From contig QNQO01000197.1 of NCBI GenBank assembly GCA_003290165.1, positions 558,001 through 622,000 of the forward strand: a stretch of 64,000 nucleotides of DNA, given 5' to 3'. The notes beneath the pieces are model-generated. The model was not told where the DNA came from. It did no database searches and worked only from the letters and a program-made list of their open reading frames with translations. The stretch is from Berberis thunbergii. Lineage: Eukaryota; Streptophyta; Magnoliopsida; Ranunculales; Berberidaceae. Below are positions 44,515 through 56,611 of this stretch, piece by piece (the stretch's first letter is position 1; each line of letters starts with the position of its first letter). A program made the position numbers and the translations under genes.

Positions 44515-46349
44515 GGCAACGCCTATTTCACACCACCAAATATACTATCTCACACCATCATTCATATTTTTTTTTAACCTACTACCCCACACCACCCAAA
44601 AACTGTTTTTAAAAAAAAGGATGAAATTGCAAGACGAGAACCATCCTCCTCCATTATTTTCTTTGTCTTTTCTCTTCAATTCTCTGTAGATCAACAAATG
44701 GAGCAGCACCACCCAGTCACCGCCTACCTCCCTTCTTCTCCTCTCTTCGCAAAATAGCCTAGCTATCACTCATTCAAAATATAAAAATAGGGTAACTTTC
44801 AGCTAATTGATACACTCAATTGAGACCGATTCTAAAGCTTATCAAAATAAAAATTGTAGTACTCTGAGTGACCTTATAAACACAATTTGAATCAGCTGAA
44901 AAATGTTTTGAAATGGGCAAATTATGGTCATTTTACTAAAGTCATACAAATCTATCACGAAAAAAAATGGGGCAGTGTCCCTGACTTTCGGCCAACTTAT
45001 ACACTTGATTGAGACCGATTCCCAAGCTCGCTAAATCATGAAAAATGTATTACTCTGAGTTATCTAATAAATACAATTTTATTCACTTGAAAATGATTTG
45101 AAATGAGCAAGTTATGATCATTTTACTAAAGTCAAGCAAATCTGTCTTGCAATAAAAACGGGATAGTGTCCCAAACTTTCGGCCAACTTATATTCTCTAT
45201 TGAGGCTGATTATCAAGCTCATTAAAACAAAAACATTGTAGTACTCCGAATTATCTAATGAACATAATTTGAATCACTTGAAAATGTTTTGAAATGAGAA
45301 AGTTATTGTCATTTTCTAACAAACACTCAAACTGTCTAGAAAAAACAGTTTGCTTTCACCCATTCGCATTAAACAATGCGAGTGGGAGTCTCACATTCAA
45401 AAAGTTCCATGCAAATGGAAGTCTCACATTTGTATAGATCTTGGCGAATTGGAGGCTTTAATTCTCATAGGTTTGGGTGAATTTGAGATTCATCCTCGCA
45501 TTGCCCAATACGAATGGGTGAAAACATATTTTTTTTTCTGAATAGTTTGAGTGTTTGTCACAAAATGGCCATAACTTTCTCATTTCAAAACATTTTCAAG
45601 CGATTCAATTTTTTTTTAGATAACTCAGAGTACTACAATTTTGTATTTTGATGAGATTGATAATTGGTCTCAATCGAGCGTATAAGTTGGCCGAAAGTTA
45701 GAGACACTACCACATTTTCTTTGCGAGACAGATTTGCATGACTTTAGTAAAATGACCATAACTTGCTCATTTCCTAACATTTTCAAGTGATTCAAATTGT
45801 GTTTATTAGATAACTAAGAGTAATACATTTTCCATGTTTTGATGAGTTTGATAATTGATCTCAATTGAGCGCATCAATTGGCCGAAATCAATGACAATAC
45901 CTTTTTTTGACAGTTTTGAGTGAGTTTAGTAAAATGACCATAAGTTGCTCAATCCACAACGTTTTTAATTCATTCAAATTGTGTTGATTAGATGACTAAG
46001 AGTAGTACAAATTTTTATGTTTTGATGAGCTTGAGAATCTTTCACAATTGAGTGTTTAAATTGAACCAAAGGCAGGGATAGTACTATGTTTTGAAAAACA
46101 AAGAGGGTGAGAGATGTGGCGGGGTGGTGGTGATGATGGCATGGTAATGGTGGTGTCTGATGAAGAAGAGATGGATGAAGGAGAAGAAAATGAAGAGAGG
46201 GAAGACAGGGAAACTTTAAAATTTTAATTTTTATTGGTGGTGTGAGAAAAAAGTGGTGGTGTGGGAAATAAAGTAAGTGGTATGGGAAAGAAAAAGTTGA
46301 TATGGTGATGTGGGACAATACTTGAGGTGGTGTGAAATAGTTGTTGCAT
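44515..46349. mobile_element. Fold-back element of three 190-bp tandem units facing three inverted units
   Basis: Terminal inverted repeats carry CTATTTCACACCACC at both ends. The left arm has three tandem units starting near 44796, 44987 and 45177 (TTTCGGCCAACTTATACACT-like). The right arm has three units in reverse, with the mirror landmark ending near 45697, 45888 and 46068. The centre, 45310-45550, is itself flanked by inverted AAACACTCAAACTG words and holds a GC-richer core (CACCCATTCGCATT and its inverse). Possible 8-bp duplications ATATTTTA are at 44507-44514 and 46350-46357. There is no coding capacity. Confidence 0.8.
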
Positions 46350-46799
46350 ATATTTTATTTGTACTTCTATTAAGGGAGAAATTCTCACAGGGGCGGATCT
46401 ACAGATTGGGTAAGGGGGTCAATTGACCCCCTTAGGTTTTAAAAAAAATTTATCAAAGTATATAAAATTTCAATCTTGCCCCCCTTGGAAATTTTATGTT
46501 GTCTTTCTTATAAAAACAACAATCACAATGACAGATCACATATCACAATTGAAGAAAACAATTTAGTCGCCGTCTCTAATCTCCGCCTCCACGCCTTCAA
46601 CAATATCTTCTTCTCCATCCCTGCGAAACAATGTGAGTTTGTTTGATTATGGGTTTTAAATGAAATCAACAAGACAAGTGGACAACAACAAAATCACCTT
46701 AAGCTTAACATCTCTTCTTACCTTGGGGTATCTGTCTCCTTTTTTGGCTATCCAAAATCGAAACGAGTCAACTTTGAGCCCTAGAGAAGAGAGAAAAGA

Positions 46800-47190
46800 G
46801 AGATAGATGAAACCGAGCTCGATCAGAGATATCTCATAGAGAAATCAGAGAGATCAAAATCGAAAGAGATCATAGAGAGATCAGAAACTCGAGAGAGATT
46901 AGATGAAACATATCTCTCTATGATGAAACCGAGCTCAATCTCTCCTGGTCCTAGATCCGCCTCAGAGTCTGATGAAACTGATCTCTCCTGGATCACTCTT
47001 TGATGAAATTGAGCTCGATCTCTCTCTGATAAAACCGATCTCGATCTCTCCTGGATCCGCCTCAAAGTTTGATCTCTCTCTGATGAAACCGAGCTCGATC
47101 TCTCCTGGATCTGCCTCGAGAGATATCAGATGAAACCGATCTCTCTCTGATGAAACTCGATCTCTCTCGATTTCACAGAGAAACTTTCTC
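46800..47190. repeat. Degenerate GATCTCTC/GATGAAACCGAGCTC repeats
   Basis: Irregular tandem copies of GATGAAACCGAGCTCGATCT and TCTCTCCTGGATCCGCCTC, interrupted and partly inverted, form a purine/pyrimidine-rich block inside the hAT-like element. Confidence 0.7.
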
Positions 47191-48009
47191 TCCTCTTGTC
47201 TTTTAGGAACTCAATGAAAAAAAATTAAGATATCAAAGATATAAAAATAAAAATAAAATAAAAAAAGATATCAAAGATAAAAAGATAAGAGAAATATGAA
47301 AAGACTTCATTTTATTAAATTTGTTCAAAGTTTCATTCTAATCAATCATAGAGAGAGAAAAAACAATTCAAGGGTGTAAATTCGTTTCTTTTGTTCAAGG
47401 AGGTGAAGGTTATTTTATTGCAATTGCTGATAAATCAAAGGCTTTTTTTTTCTAATCAAAGAGAGAGATAAAAAAATTCATATTTTGTTAATCACCTTCA
47501 TTTTTAGGTTGGGGGTATTTGTTTAATCACCTGATGTTTAGATTGGAGGGTATTTGTTTAGTTGTTTAAGTTTTGGGTGGGTTTCATATTTGTTTAAGTT
47601 TTGGTGGGGTATTTCATGTTTGTTTAAGCATCTAATTTATCATCTTTCTTGTCCAGGAGAGCTTCATATTTGATTTTTAATTTAATTTAATTTGTTTAGG
47701 CTTTGACAAAGTGGATATTTGATCCTTGAAGCTTAAGTGGGTATTTAATTTCATCTGCTAAAATGGCCATTATCTCAAGTTCTTGGTATTTGGTGAGGTT
47801 CCTTCTCTTTCATGTGTTATTTATTGATTTACATTACAAATTTGATAATTTGAGAATTTGAGAGTCTGGGATAGCATTTTTTTTAATATGAATATTGGGA
47901 TTGTCTGTTGTATTTGTGTAGTTAAATAGTTGTGCACTTGTGCTGACGAGTGATGGATAGATACTTTATAAGAATAAATGATGTTAGTTCTAGTTCTACT
48001 GCTTAGGCT

Positions 48010-48832
48010 TAGGGATGGCAACGGAGCGGATTTGAACAAATCCATCCCCGCCCCGTCAGGAATAACGGATCCCTAAATCCGCCCCCGCCAATCCGTTTAT
48101 CAATTTATTTAAAAACCACCTCCGCCCCATATAGATTGTCGGATATCCGCCCTACCCAAATATCCGTTAAAAAAAATTATCTCAATGTTATCCATCTTAC
48201 TGTAAAAGATATGTCATTCATTGATCTCAGATCTCATACAAAAAAAAAAAAAAAAAATTATAACACCAGTAAGAAATAAGAATCCATACAAAAATTATAA
48301 CAAAAAATTACAAAAAACCATGCAAAAAAAAATCGATCTAAAGAATCTCAGATCAAAGATCTGGGAAGGGAGGGGAGAAGAAGGCGGGGAAGGGAGGGGA
48401 GAGGGAGGCAGCCGGGATGTGTGTGGTTCTTTCGAAGTAGAGAGATGGAGAGGAGACAAAGATGGAGAGGAGAGCTTCGCTGTGTGAGAGCTTCGAGAGG
48501 CGGTTGTGTGAGAGCTTTGAGAGGCGGCTCCCTTTCCCCTCCCTTCCCCGTAGTGTGAGCGTTGTGAGAGGCGGTTGTGAATGAGATTATGAGATGTGAG
48601 AATTGAGACGAGGGTTTATTTCCATTTATAGGTCAAGGGCATTTTAATAAATTTATCGGTTAAGCAGATATTTGTGGGGCGGCTATGGCCAAATTTGTAT
48701 CCGCCCCGAATAGTAAACGGATACAGTTTGGATATCTGTATCCTCCCCAACCTCCATACACCCTTAACCAAATTCGCCCAACGAGGCGAGTGGGGCGGAT
48801 ATCCGTGAAAATCTGCCCCACTGCCATCCCTA
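48010..48832. mobile_element. Nested 823-bp hAT-like element
   Basis: Ends TAGGGATGGCAACGGAGCGG and, inward from the right, TAGGGATGGCAGTGGGGCAG. The flanking 8-mers CTTAGGCT (48002-48009) and CTCAGGTT (48833-48840) match at six positions, an aged target duplication. The interior is rich in GGATATCCG-like words. It inserted after the element around it. Confidence 0.75.
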
Positions 48833-49047
48833 CTCAGGTTGTCACTGATAGATCTAAATATGAGAACTCGCAGAGAGCTTTTACCTAAATCTACTGTGCA
48901 TCTATATTGACTCATTATGTATGTTTCTCTTGTAATACTTTTAAAACTCTATTTTAATTATATTTATCTATTTATTTTAAGAATTAAATTATTCATGATT
49001 TTGTTGCCCCCCTTTGTCTGCAATCCTGAATCCGCCCGTGATTCTCA

Positions 49048-50167
49048 TGTCTATTAATATACTGGTCAAATTTGCTTGCATCCGTTTTTTCAAATATTTT
49101 TGGTATTGGGTTGTATGTAATTTTTAATATCTACCACATTTGTTATTTGCAGTCCTAGCATTCCTCTTATGAAAGAAAATAGAAATCGAAAACTAACCTT
49201 ACCCATTCTACCACACGGACACTTTAGCTAGAAATTGCTTTTAAAGATAAGAAACGAAGTTTCTTCACTCTAGATATAAATAGAGACATCAAATGTTACC
49301 TCATGATAACCGTGATTCAATGAGACTATAAATAAAGAGACTACATTCTTTATATAAAGTATCGAAGTCAAGTCGGCTTAGATGTGTAACACGTTAGTTA
49401 TAGAAATGATGAATTATATAAACACGCAATCTGTTATGTTTAATCATTTGCAAATTGTGCCATTGTGCCTAAAGATTTGTAAACTCTTGTATTCTAGACT
49501 TTGATCTTAGGTTTGTAGTTAACTGGTTACGCATTTAGAATCAATTAGTTCACCTCACCTGAGTTCGTGTTATGTACAATGTCATTTTCATCCCCAGATT
49601 ACAGAAACAATTGTTTACACTAATTAATATAATATTAAGTAATTTGATTAGTAAAACTTCACTTTGAACAAAATAAAATTTTCTTAGACCGCACAATTTG
49701 TGTGCATGAGTTAAATTCTCCATAATGTCTTTGATTTAGTTCATCTTGTTATGTTAGAAACTTATCAAATAGGAAGTATAACTTGATTAGTAATCTATTC
49801 AATTAGAAATTAGAAATGATTGTTTTAGTAGGTATCTCTATGAAAGATTTTATGATTGACTAAGCAATGAATATAAAATTGAGTTTGTTAATAGTAGCTG
49901 ATCCCCAAAGGATGGGGGTGGTTGATCTCCCAAGATCCCTATCTAGGTTAGGTTCATAACACGTCAAGTCACTATATATATTTTAGGGTGTTTTGTTCAT
50001 GTTTTACTAGAATTATCCAAAAATAAAAAAGGCATTTCCATATAGGTTTTTTTTTTTTTTTTTTTTGAGTACCACAAACTAACTCCTTTTAACTGAAAAA
50101 AATCCCTAACAAACCCAACACTCAAATAATTCAAAATTACTAAGTCTAGGCAGTCAGGGCAATCGAT
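49048..50167. other. AT-rich spacer
   Basis: No gene or element was recognised apart from a poly-T run at 50047-50066. Confidence 0.4.
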
Positions 50168-50286
50168 CATTTTTTGTCAGGGTTGGGCTCTTTTACATTT
50201 TTACTCATTATCTTTAAAACACAACCACAAACATCAATTATATAAGGGGTAGAAGTGTAAAGAGCCACAGCCCTAGCCAAAAAATG
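50168..50286. mobile_element. 119-bp hairpin MITE
   Basis: CATTTTTTGTCAGGGTTGGG at the left pairs with the inverse of CCTAGCCAAAAAATG at the right; the arms of about 38 bases are imperfect. Inner arms pair GGGCTCTTTTACAT with GTGTAAAGAGCC. No clear target duplication. Confidence 0.65.
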
Positions 50287-50531
50287 GCCTCTTCAGAAAT
50301 GGAGATTCAAAATACTGAACATGGGCAACCTCTCGACTATACTTCAACTTGTGTTGTGTTTTAACTAATATTCCTCGTACCCTTCTATGTGGCTCTTTTG
50401 TGTTGCTTGTGATTTTTTATTTATTTAGTTTTTGATTGATATCTTTGTACTATATGCTATGTTTCTATGGAAAAAATCATTGTCTAATAGAAATAACTAA
50501 CTTGTCAATTGGTTATTATCGAAATGATTAG

Positions 50532-50943
50532 CCTTGGTCTTTTTTTTAACGCAAATGGAATTTTAAGGACTCCCGAACCTTAATCTTAAAAACCAATCGA
50601 CGAAAGAGAGTTACAATAGTTCATACAAGTTTCCGTTTGCACTATCATTTGCAAATTTGTTAAATTCTCTATGGATATACTCCATGTCGAAATACTCTAA
50701 CTAGACTAAACTTCTGATTCTTTTGACCATGTACAAGGTGTCGGTTGGGGGACTCATTCTTGATGTATCCTAGTAGGTGTTTTGAGTAAAAACTGATGGT
50801 GGTATACTTGAAACCTTTGCTAATTGCCATTTTTAATCCATTCTCCATTCCTTGCAGCTCATAATGCATTATCGACGATGGGTGAGTAGATCCGGCACAA
50901 GCTGCATACACTTTTTCATGGTTATCACTCCTTGGTCTTTTTT
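50532..50943 (-). mobile_element. 5'-truncated LINE insertion with RNase H-like coding remnant
   Basis: Flanked by a perfect 14-bp duplication, CCTTGGTCTTTTTT, at 50532-50545 and 50930-50943; the inserted sequence is 50546-50929. Its minus strand codes YELQGMENGLKMAISKGFKY then SKHLLGYIKNES, the RNase H-like domain often found at the C-terminus of plant LINE proteins. The duplication length and the T-rich side fit target-primed reverse transcription. Confidence 0.8.
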
Positions 50944-51859
50944 GATGAAATTACTAAATTGTATCAATTTTGGAGGGTCGAAAGGAGTAACCCTACTAAT
51001 TTTTCGATGCCGGAAATGGCTAACTTAGGTTGTTGGAGAATGAGAAGGGAGACGAAGCAAAGATTGTTGGAGATGTAAGAGTCCAAGAGGTTGTATAACC
51101 ACAAATTTTCGGAGATGGAGGAGGGAGTTGAGGGGAGGGATTCATGAGAAGTTTTTAGGTTTTCAGTCATAAGTTGCCAAATTGACCGTTTGGTTTTAGT
51201 TGAGGATATGGTTGAGGTCAGTAAAAGGGAAATATCTTTAATTTAGCTTGGAATGTGGTTGGGTGATTTTAGAAAACACTTACGGGTTTTTTGTTAGTAA
51301 CCGAGTGATTTTAGTAAAACATGAGGTGAAAAAAAGAACACCCTAATTTTAAATAATCATTTATAAGTGAGTACCCATTCAAGTGGTTCCATTTGCAATA
51401 ATAAACTTGCGAATATCTTGTAAAAGTTTTCCAACTGCACTACCGTTCCTGTACTTATATTATATCTTAAACTTACGATGAAATTAATTTGAAGGGATAG
51501 GTTCATATACATAATCAATTCGGAATAATATATGCAGTTGAAGTTGACTGTTAATGTTTATTTCACCATCAGTATCCTTAAATTTAATGTATTGCTCATG
51601 AATGTATACATCCATCTTCATATCATGATAACATCATCGCATGAGGTAATTAGAGAAGCTTAACACGTTAAGTAGGTCTCTCTTTTCTGTTGGGCGGTCT
51701 TTAACTTCCTGGAAAATGATGGAAAATAATATAATTTCATGATTGATCTATGATATTCTGCAATAAGTAGTTTCTCATCAAATCATTTACCCAAACAAAG
51801 TATTGGGTTGATTTCATCCGCTCTCATTTCATGCATTTCTCAAGTATTATCTAGCAACG
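50944..51859. other. Upstream region of the HMA-domain gene
   Basis: AT-rich and without recognised coding sequence; presumably holds the promoter and leader of the gene starting at 51860. I could not single out a convincing TATA box. Confidence 0.4.
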
Positions 51860-54563
51860 ATGAGTGAGGTAGGTTTTCCATTTCAGTTTCCCTAGCTACA
51901 CTTGCAAATAGCCAGCAATAAAACAGTAACATGTCCCTCCAATTTGTCCTAGAATTTGATATATGGGTGATGAATTATTTTGATTGTTTCACTTTTGGTG
52001 CAGATGTACAACCATGAGACGAGAAGTAGCAGATTGATCACAGTGGTTTTGAAAGTTGATCTACCTTGTAACTGTATCGGGTGCACCAGAGAAGTTCTTA
52101 AATGTATCAGGAGTATAGAAGGTATGACTCAAACAAGAAACCGATAGTAGCTTATACATCCCCATATTCATGTTAGTGCTTGACTAATTTAATATTGTGT
52201 TCCTCATTTTCGATGTTGCTTTTGTCAATTTTGTTAAAGGTGTGGTGAATGCAAAGGGAGATTTTGCAAACAACAAGATTACAGTTATAGGCAAAGTTGA
52301 TCCGGATAACCTTTGCAAAGAATTGGAGTTGAAGTCCAAGAAAGTTAGACACATATTTTCTCAGCCAAACATGAATGAAGAATATGACAGAACTATTACA
52401 TGGGAAATGAAAAATCAAAAGGTATGATGATGCGTGAGCTTAATGTCCGTTATATATATATATATATATATATTTTCTGTTTTCATAATAAAGCATAGCA
52501 ACTAAATTGATATTTACAAAAACCATGTCGATTAACGTTGCTGCTGATTGTAGTTGTATGTGGACCGTCTGTGTTTAGACTTGTGATGTAGTAGTAGCTA
52601 TCTCTGTTCCCCTTGTTAGGTGTTGGTTGTCTGCACAATTTTTTCTCAATCAATAAAGGGAGGGGCTCTAATCCCAGCTTACCTTCCAAAAAAAATAATA
52701 AGCTTCTAGAAAAACAGAAGCAGAAAGCTTGTTGAATTGTCTCGCAGCTCTGCTTCAAAGCTTGAGTGATACCTTCATTCCATCCCACACTTGTTTAGAT
52801 CCTACATATTATAGCACTGATGCACTGACGGTGATGAACCCATAGCATGCTTGTGAAATAATCATGTTGAGAAAAACATTTCATTAGTGGAGTTTGGTTG
52901 ATTAACGGTGTCGAGCATGATGGTTTGTGACAAGGTTTCTGGCCTGCATATGCCAAATGTAGTAGTAAAGTATGAAAGTTTTATTTTTGTTTCCACGAGT
53001 ATTCTATCACATCTCTACATAATATAGAGGTATAGGCTTGAAAGACTTTTTTTTTTTTTTTTTTTTTTTTCAAACACGAAGAGGTTTATTAATGAAAGAA
53101 AGGGAAACAAATTACAAAGAGAGACATTCTTATATCAAGGAATGCCAAGACCCTATGAAAGTGTCAAAACCCAACTCCCTAAACAAAAAGACTGATAAGG
53201 GGTATATGCAAAAAGATCCGCCACTTCAAGGGTGGTGTTTATTAATGATTCCTCGAACTGGAAGTATCCCATAATAAATTTTCCAAGAAGATTTGTGTTT
53301 TATGAGGGAGTTGAGATGAGAAAGGAGCAAAGTTTTGCGAGTAATCTAGGGGGGTTAGGTATGATGGCCCGCCTGATGGGTGGGTTATTGGGTTCACATA
53401 TAAGCTGTAGAGAGGCTGGCCCTTTTTATTAGGTTTTACATATAGGAGCATCCTTTAATAATCACATAAAAATAAAAATAAAAAGTGTCATTTAATTTCA
53501 CTCGTTCATTCTACTTATTTTATATCAAGAGTATTACTTTTTTATTACAACAAACTCAAGTTCTTTGATTTAAATACAAATTTTGCTAGATAATAATTCA
53601 TGAATTACAATCTATATTCAATGGTATGAGCCCTACTTTATTCCTCTTTTGATGTGGGCTCACAATCACTGATTTTTTTAAGTCAAAATAAATATAATTA
53701 AGCTAATGAAAGCACACTATGTCACCAAAATATCAACAGACTTTTTCATGTGATATATAGTACATAAACTAGGGATGCAACTAGTGGTTCTGATGGTCTA
53801 AATTTTAAGGATTTTGGTTTTAGGTTATGTAGTCCAGATTTAATTTAGAAAAAACAGGGATATTGAGAGCCAGATGACATGACCCTAATTGGTGCCTAAC
53901 AGACATTTATATATATAGTTTCACGTGGCAACTACAGCTGAATTTTTTTATTTTGTGACTCGCAACTGGTAGATTGATTGCTTATCGAATGTGGTTAAAT
54001 TTAAAGACACTGTTCCTGAAGACGCGTCCTCGAAATTTCAACTTAAATGGAGCTTCAAAAAGCATAATTCTTGTTCAAGTTGTCATAGAAGTGCAAAAAA
54101 AACCCAAATATCTCCCATTTTTGTATGGAATAATGGGTTTGAACCCTTGAAACTCATTGCCCCTTTATTAAACCACAATATATATTTTTAATAAAAAATC
54201 ACCTTAATTATATTAAATCAATAAAAATACAAAACCAATTAATATTCTCATGAAATGCACACATGGAACTGGTTGGTTATAAATAAATAAGTGGTGCGCT
54301 AAATACATATCTTATGTAGATAAAAATGGTTGAATTTGAAAATTCTTGGTTTCAATAATTATGGTTGATTAACTTTGTTTCAGGTCAATCCACAGCCAGA
54401 AAATAAGGAGAAAAAGAAGAGAGTGTCCATCTCCATAGAAAAGATAAATTGGAACACTAAGTTCATGGTCGAGGCAACTGTAGATGACCTGTGCGAAATT
54501 TTCAAAAAATTCCGAGTTCCTATTATTCTTTTTATTGTGTATTTTTTTTTTTTGAGGAAATGA
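51860..54563 (+). CDS. HMA-domain (heavy-metal-associated) small protein, four exons
   Basis: Exons are 51860-51868, 52004-52121, 52240-52421 and 54384-54563, with GT-AG introns in matching phase, giving about 162 residues with no internal stop. Residues about 12-75 form an HMA-like fold: SRLITVVLKVDLPCNCIGCT, then IRSIEGVVNAKGDF, NNKITVIGKVDPDNLCKELE. The metal-binding Cys-x-x-Cys is CIGC, preceded by an extra Cys pair member (CNC). Plant HMA proteins of this size act as metal chaperones or in metal/stress signalling, often membrane-attached. A lysine-rich linker (NKEKKKRVS) follows. The C-terminus ends IILFIVYFFFLRK, a hydrophobic tail, and no isoprenylation CaaX box is seen. The first coding exon holds only three codons; a start at 52004 is an alternative. 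The third intron (1.96 kb) contains retroposon debris. The splice model is inferred. Confidence 0.7.
52500..52700 (+). repeat. LINE 3'-tail fragment in the third intron
   Basis: TTGTAGTTGTATGTGGACCG, then GGTGTTGGTTG and TCTCAATCAATAAAGGGAGG ending in an A-rich tail at about 52688 resemble the non-coding 3' end of plant LINEs. Confidence 0.45.
53045..53450 (-). repeat. Possible poly-A retroposon in reverse, third intron
   Basis: A run of about 22 T at 53047-53069, then AAACACGAAGAGGTTTATTAATG. On the minus strand this is a body ending in poly-A. Clear target duplications were not found. Confidence 0.4.
53451..54383. other. Remaining part of the third HMA intron
   Basis: AT-rich, no feature recognised. 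It ends at a TTTGTTTCAG acceptor. Confidence 0.5.
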
Positions 54564-55204
54564 AAATCATTTACATTAGGTAACATTGGCAAAAATATCT
54601 GCACTTCCTTAAAGAAACACTTTCCTTTGTTTGGGATTTGTATTATAAATTGTGGATTGGGTTGTACTCATATTTTCACTGTTTGTTTGCTTAAATAAAA
54701 GTCATTTCTCTTTTGCTATCAAAACCACTGATATCACTTTGTCTTAAATATCTATGCAAATTGGTTAAAAAAATACTAATATCACACACAAAAATAGTAA
54801 CATGGAGGTTTTCCCTACTATGTTGTTCTCTATTTCTTGTATTGTATGAGCTATAAGTGTTTACAACACACTATTTGCAGGCGTGAATAGAATCTTCTTT
54901 GAGGTTATTCATAGAAAAACAAAACCCCAAGTTTTACCAAAATAAAAAATAAAATACAAAAATGCCACTAAGTTTTTCTCGGGAACAATATACTTTAGAG
55001 ATTTATTTTAGCTGGTTTTTGCATAGTTTGCGTTTTGAGAAACAACTGTTTGTGTCTTGAAGAAAAGAAGATACGTTTTGAGGTAAATAATTTTTTGTAA
55101 AAAAGCTTCCCGTAGGGGTATATTAAGGAAGAGAGAGAACTTTGTAGAAAAAGGACATTTTAGAGGGTTTAAAAATGTTAAGATTTTCATATTGGCTTTT
55201 TTTT
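54564..55204. other. 3' flank of the HMA-domain gene
   Basis: AT-rich; contains AATAAA-like words near 54694 (TTAAATAAAAGTC), a plausible polyadenylation region. No further gene was seen. Confidence 0.4.
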
Positions 55205-55775
55205 TTTAGAGTTGTTATGTGCATCTGACTATTTGGCTTGGTTGTACCAACTCTTTGTTGCATCAATATTTTTGGACGTTCTAACTTTATTGCACCAACC
55301 TAATATATAAAATACAGACTATTCAATTTTTATTAATAATAATCATTTGATAGTGAAATTTTCTGGTTTAGGAACATTAAGTAACACTTGAATGAAAGAA
55401 TAAAAGTAATCATTATTCAAAACTAAAATTTAGTCTAACATTTATTAAATTTCACTGTATTCATCAACCATAGAGGGGTAGACAAAACTAATACGTATTA
55501 AAATAATAAATTAAAAAATACACAATTTTATAATTATTGCATCTATTATATCGTAATTTGAAAAAATTGCATTTAAAACCTAAAAAAACCCTTATATCCA
55601 AAAATTTAAATTAATAAAACTTCACCATTAAATGATTTTTATTGATAAAAAAAAGTAAGTCGGTGTTACATATTTTAGGTTGATGCAACAAACTCGAAAG
55701 ATCCTAAAATGTCGATGCAACAAAGAGTTTGTGCAACCGAGCCAAATGGTCGGGTACACGTAGCAACTCATTTTA
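55205..55775. mobile_element. Inverted-repeat element, about 570 bp
   Basis: Left arm 55208-about 55318 (AGTTGTTATGTGCATCTGAC; then TTTGGCTTGGTTG and CTCTTTGTTGCATCAATATT) pairs with the inverse of 55660-55771 (GATGCAACAAAGAGTTTGTG; CACGTAGCAACTCA). Arms of about 110 bp, roughly 80 percent paired, around an AT-rich centre. No coding capacity; a MULE-like or fold-back derivative is possible. Confidence 0.65.
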
Positions 55776-55827
55776 TTTTGGTAAACTTAAGCTTTTTGTT
55801 TTTATAAATTCTCTTTTACACCCCCAT

Positions 55828-56603
55828 TAGGGGTGGGCATGTGACGGGATGGGAAGGGATGCACTTCATCCTCTATCCTATCTCGTTCATACGGGATCAT
55901 GACGGGATAAACTCATTCCGACCTCAACCCATCCCAAACGGGCTCGGGACAGGATCAACAAACAATAAAAAAAATTTGTAAATGTGCCAAACATGTAATC
56001 ATTTGTACAAGTAGTGGATACATAATTGTTGAAATTTTGATAAAAATTTTGTATACTTAACTTGCAGAGACCAATAAAAATAAGAGCCAAATATTGAGAT
56101 TTCTAATAATGTGCCAAAGAAATAAATACTCCAAGATGAAATTTTAATTACAACATGTAAAATATTAGGGAATAGATGTTAGAAAAAGGGAATGAACAAG
56201 TGTGAATGAGGGAGAATATGTTGATGATACAATCAAATGACCAATATGTATCTTAGAATGCTTATATCATAATAGAATGACTTGTGCTTATATCATCATT
56301 GAGTGAATATGTATCTCAAATGATAAATATGTATCTTATAATGCTTATATCAAATTACCAATATGTATCTCATAATATGATCAACATTTAATAATAAATA
56401 TTTAAAAATATATTAAAATTATTAATAATAAATATTTAAAAAATCAATTCGAGATTGGCGGATTGAAAATCGTCATCCTGATCTCATCCCACTCTTCGGG
56501 ATGGGATCGGGATGGGAATTACGAATCCTAATAAAATCCAAAAAATCGAAATGGGGCGTGATCGAAACGAAATTGGAATCGTGGGATAGGATGCCCACCC
56601 CTA
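55828..56603. mobile_element. 776-bp hAT-like element
   Basis: Ends TAGGGGTGGGCATGTGACGG and, inward from the right, TAGGGGTGGGCATCCTATCC. Flanking 8-mers ACCCCCAT and CTTCCCAT match at six of eight positions. Subterminal regions have GGGATGGGAT-rich words. End sequence and layout resemble the nested element at 48010-48832. Confidence 0.75.
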
Positions 56604-56611
56604 CTTCCCAT

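Larger units (their letters stand above)
46388..49040. mobile_element. 2.65-kb hAT-like non-autonomous element
   Basis: The left end is CAGGGGCGGATCTACAG; the right end read inward is CACGGGCGGATTCAGGATTG. The 7-bp duplication ATTCTCA flanks it at 46381-46387 and 49041-49047, with the eighth base differing. No hAT transposase is present. A second element is nested at 48010-48832. Confidence 0.8.

Noticed and set aside
46823..47065. 80-codon frame on the minus strand
   Set aside because: Translation of the GATCTCTC-type degenerate repeats; low complexity.
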